Source: Bugulina stolonifera
Lineage: Eukaryota > Bryozoa > Gymnolaemata > Cheilostomatida > Bugulidae
Assembly (NCBI GenBank): GCA_935421135.1
Contig: OW285189.1
Span: 15,397,072-15,461,071 of the forward strand
DNA: 64,000 nucleotides
Reading direction: 5' to 3'
A program made the position numbers and the translations under genes. Under the pieces are notes generated by a model. That model did not search any database. It saw only the letters and a program-made list of their open reading frames with translations, and was not told the origin of the DNA. Below, piece by piece: positions 63,601-64,000 of this stretch. How positions within the stretch are numbered: position 1 is the stretch's first letter; every line of letters begins with the position of its first letter.

Positions 63601-64000
63601 TTTGTCTGAGCTTTACAAGCAAAACCAAAAAGTAGGTGGTAAATTGGATGCATACCCCGAAGACCAACAGCATTCGTTACTTTATCACGTAAGAAGTCTT
63701 AGCAAAGAAATTAGTCACCCAGTTGAATCTTTCGATATCAGAGAAGATGCCTTGCTCAACTCCATTCTTCAGCAGAATTATCTTAACCCTGCCCTAGATA
63801 TTGTATTTAGGAATAACGAGTCAAACAAGCTGAAAGTGATGGAGATACTTGGCAGTAGTACAACAGATTTGTATGCTAGAGTGTTGGAGGCGTATGAACG
63901 TACTCCACGTGCTAGAGTTGACTACACTGCATGGGGTACTCCTAAAGATGTAGGATTGTGTGATGACGCAAGAGTTGTGGTGTCAGAGAACAGTTTTGAT
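51494..64000 (+). CDS. FASN: Animal-type fatty acid synthase, 5' two-thirds of coding region (window ends inside)
   Basis: Cytosolic multifunctional enzyme that builds palmitate from acetyl- and malonyl-CoA. Coding exons: 51494-51603, 53422-53555, 53668-53820, 54767-54940, 55266-55466, 55768-55896, 55993-56223, 56587-56813, 58420-58635, 59114-59344, 59577-59766, 60042-60271, 60396-60530, 60635-60801, 60940-61208, 61746-61862, 62057-62311, 62433-62612, 63333-64000+. They sum to 4017 nt, exactly 1339 codons, with no stop and all phases compatible. Domain order is KS (about 40-450), linker, MAT (about 530-820), DH (about 850-1110), then the start of the pseudo-methyltransferase region. Catalytic motifs are present, so the gene appears functional. 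The KS motif [12 protein letters not shown] and the MAT motif AAYWRG are typical of metazoan FAS rather than bacterial PKS; a FAS-like PKS cannot be excluded until ER, KR and TE are seen. Confidence 0.92.
52099..52546. mobile_element. MITE with AAGGTGCGTTTA ends, in FASN intron 1
   Basis: The ends AAGGTGCGTTTATACTGC and GCAGCGTAAACGCACCTT are inverted repeats, resembling the AAGTGCGTTTACAC end of the 8.1-kb element. The interior is rich in GTTGCA/TGCAAC palindromic pieces. No clear target duplication was found. Frames inside it (for example 52102-52320) are not genes. Confidence 0.7.
53037..53381. mobile_element. Non-autonomous hAT element 2, in FASN intron 1
   Basis: Termini CAGTGGTCAAAGT and GACTTTGACCACTG are inverted. 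Perfect 8-bp duplications CATATGAA flank it (53029-53036 and 53382-53389). It is 345 bp and contains GGGGGTC/GACCCCC blocks. It ends only 40 bp before FASN exon 2, close to where branch point and pyrimidine tract must lie. Confidence 0.92.
53422..56813 (+). CDS. FASN: FASN exons 2-8, ketoacyl synthase domain
   Basis: Condensing domain. The active-site cysteine is in VDAACASS (Cys200); the two catalytic histidines are in EAHGTGT (His334) and KSNMGHPEP (His372). [14 protein letters not shown] closes the domain. Six consecutive introns are phase 1, each interrupting a Gly or Ser codon at the junction, which makes the exon set easy to read. All catalytic residues are intact. Confidence 0.93.
53930..54125. 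repeat. 10-bp minisatellite ending in a perfect hairpin, FASN intron 3
   Basis: Degenerate tandem copies of ACAGTACCAT. They end in a perfect 19-bp inverted repeat: TACAGTACAATAGTGTACT (54085-54103), a 3-nt loop, then its exact inverse (54107-54125). Confidence 0.88.
54131..54308. repeat. 13-bp minisatellite, about 13.7 copies, FASN intron 3
   Basis: Units GGCGATTTACCCT alternate with GGTGATTTACCCT and GGCGATTTCTCCT. A related hairpin, ATAAATCACCTGAATGG with its inverse (54438-54454 / 54464-54480), and a further GGTGATTTATCTCC at about 54593 suggest all belong to one longer degenerate element. Confidence 0.9.
56913..57534. mobile_element. Non-autonomous hAT element 3, in FASN intron 8
   Basis: Ends TAGGCCTGCAACGAT and ATCGTTGCAGGCCTA are perfect inverted repeats. 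Perfect 8-bp duplications GTTGCTAC flank it (56905-56912 and 57535-57542). The right part (about 57400-57530) is a 14-bp tandem array of ATCGATTCATCGTT. On the minus strand 57240-57315 is tRNA-like, with TAGCATGGTGG as an A-box-like and GAGTTCGAGTCTC as a B-box-like sequence. No transposase is present. Confidence 0.92.
57635..57829 (-). other. Orphan exon-like open frame in FASN intron 8 (antisense)
   Basis: A minus-strand ATG (57829) opens [20 protein letters not shown] and runs to ...TYYVQL, just before a CTG|GTGAGT donor at about 57662. Composition is unlike the flanks. No partner exon was found before the FASN exons begin, and I recognise no family. It could be a captured exon, a transposon piece or chance. 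Confidence 0.3.
58420..60801 (+). CDS. FASN: FASN exons 9-14, linker and malonyl/acetyltransferase domain
   Basis: Exon 9 is the KS-MAT linker, read in the frame [20 protein letters not shown]; the longer open frame shown by its other phase is a shadow. MAT follows: [19 protein letters not shown], the nucleophile GHSVGELG (Ser623), AAYWRGRCI, and VAFHSYYM (His725). Exon 13 is read as [20 protein letters not shown], matching the end of MAT, and exon 14 contains [17 protein letters not shown]. Confidence 0.92.
58703..59007. mobile_element. Non-autonomous hAT element 4, in FASN intron 9
   Basis: Ends CAGTGTTCGAAGT and CTCGAACACTA are imperfect inverted repeats. The flanks GTTGAAGC and GGTGAAGC are an 8-bp duplication with one mismatch. 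It contains a B-box-like GCGGTTCGAATCTCACC (about 58856). It is the same family as element 5 but in opposite orientation. Length 305 bp. Confidence 0.85.
60940..64000 (+). CDS. FASN: FASN exons 15-19, dehydratase and start of pseudo-methyltransferase region
   Basis: DH hot-dog domain: [15 protein letters not shown] carries the catalytic His921 in the HxxxGxxxxP motif. The second half has [19 protein letters not shown], where the usual DxxxQ/H reads ExxxQ (Glu1042). Exon 18 ([20 protein letters not shown]) completes the domain. Exon 19 runs from 63333 to the window edge. It covers the core linker ([16 protein letters not shown] and so on) and enters [20 protein letters not shown], which occupies the position of methyltransferase motif I but is degenerate, as expected for the non-catalytic domain of animal FAS. 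Confidence 0.9.
61242..61559. mobile_element. Non-autonomous hAT element 5, in FASN intron 15
   Basis: Ends TAGTGTCTGAAGT and ACTTCGTACACAG are inverted. Perfect 8-bp duplications CCCCTAGT flank it (61234-61241 and 61560-61567). Its minus strand matches element 4, including a tRNA-like stretch (61372-61445) with GGGTTCAAATCTC as B box. A run of about 16 C residues lies near the right end. Length 318 bp. The insertion target was only 25 bp past the exon 15 donor. Confidence 0.9.

Overview
This is a stretch of AT-rich nuclear DNA from an invertebrate animal. The protein-coding genes are split by GT-AG introns, and their products are animal-type: a Pointed+ETS transcription factor, a KChIP-like neuronal calcium sensor, and a type I fatty acid synthase in the animal domain order. 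The palindrome TACATGTA and the motif TAGGCCTA recur throughout and mobile elements are dense. I cannot fix the phylum; a marine invertebrate such as a sponge or lophotrochozoan would fit.

Layout. 0.46-1.06 kb: decayed LINE reverse transcriptase (minus), then an AT-rich inverted repeat. 3.36-7.56 kb: ETS gene of the ESE/ELF3-EHF type (minus), rebuilt here as seven coding exons in one continuous frame (423 aa). 8.10-8.69 kb: Harbinger-like MITE. 9-15.9 kb: gene-poor. 15.9-17.0 kb: second decayed LINE (plus). 18.6-19.6 kb: single-exon 339-aa methyltransferase-like gene (plus). 20.27-29.66 kb: KChIP-like gene (minus) with two spliced alternative first coding exons, a possible third start, and a shared six-exon body. 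29.7-39 kb: gene-poor, with one 24-bp minisatellite. 39.12-40.23 kb: a large 24-bp tandem array. 41.12-46.38 kb: a complete LTR retrotransposon (minus) with near-identical 665-bp LTRs and one gag-like 1195-aa ORF but no protease, reverse transcriptase or integrase. 46.4-51.4 kb: palindromes and MITEs. 51.49 kb to the window end: fatty acid synthase (plus), 19 coding exons giving 1339 codons through KS, MAT and DH into the structural methyltransferase-like region. The 3' part (ER, KR, ACP, TE expected) lies outside the window.

At least five short hAT-type elements with 8-bp target duplications were found between 48.5 and 61.6 kb. Four lie in fatty acid synthase introns, and three of these carry tRNA-like Pol III box sequences. 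The host genes are functionally unrelated: transcription control, calcium signalling, methyl transfer and lipid synthesis. Exon coordinates come from reading splice sites and phase by eye. They have no transcript support, but the phases close exactly in all three split genes.
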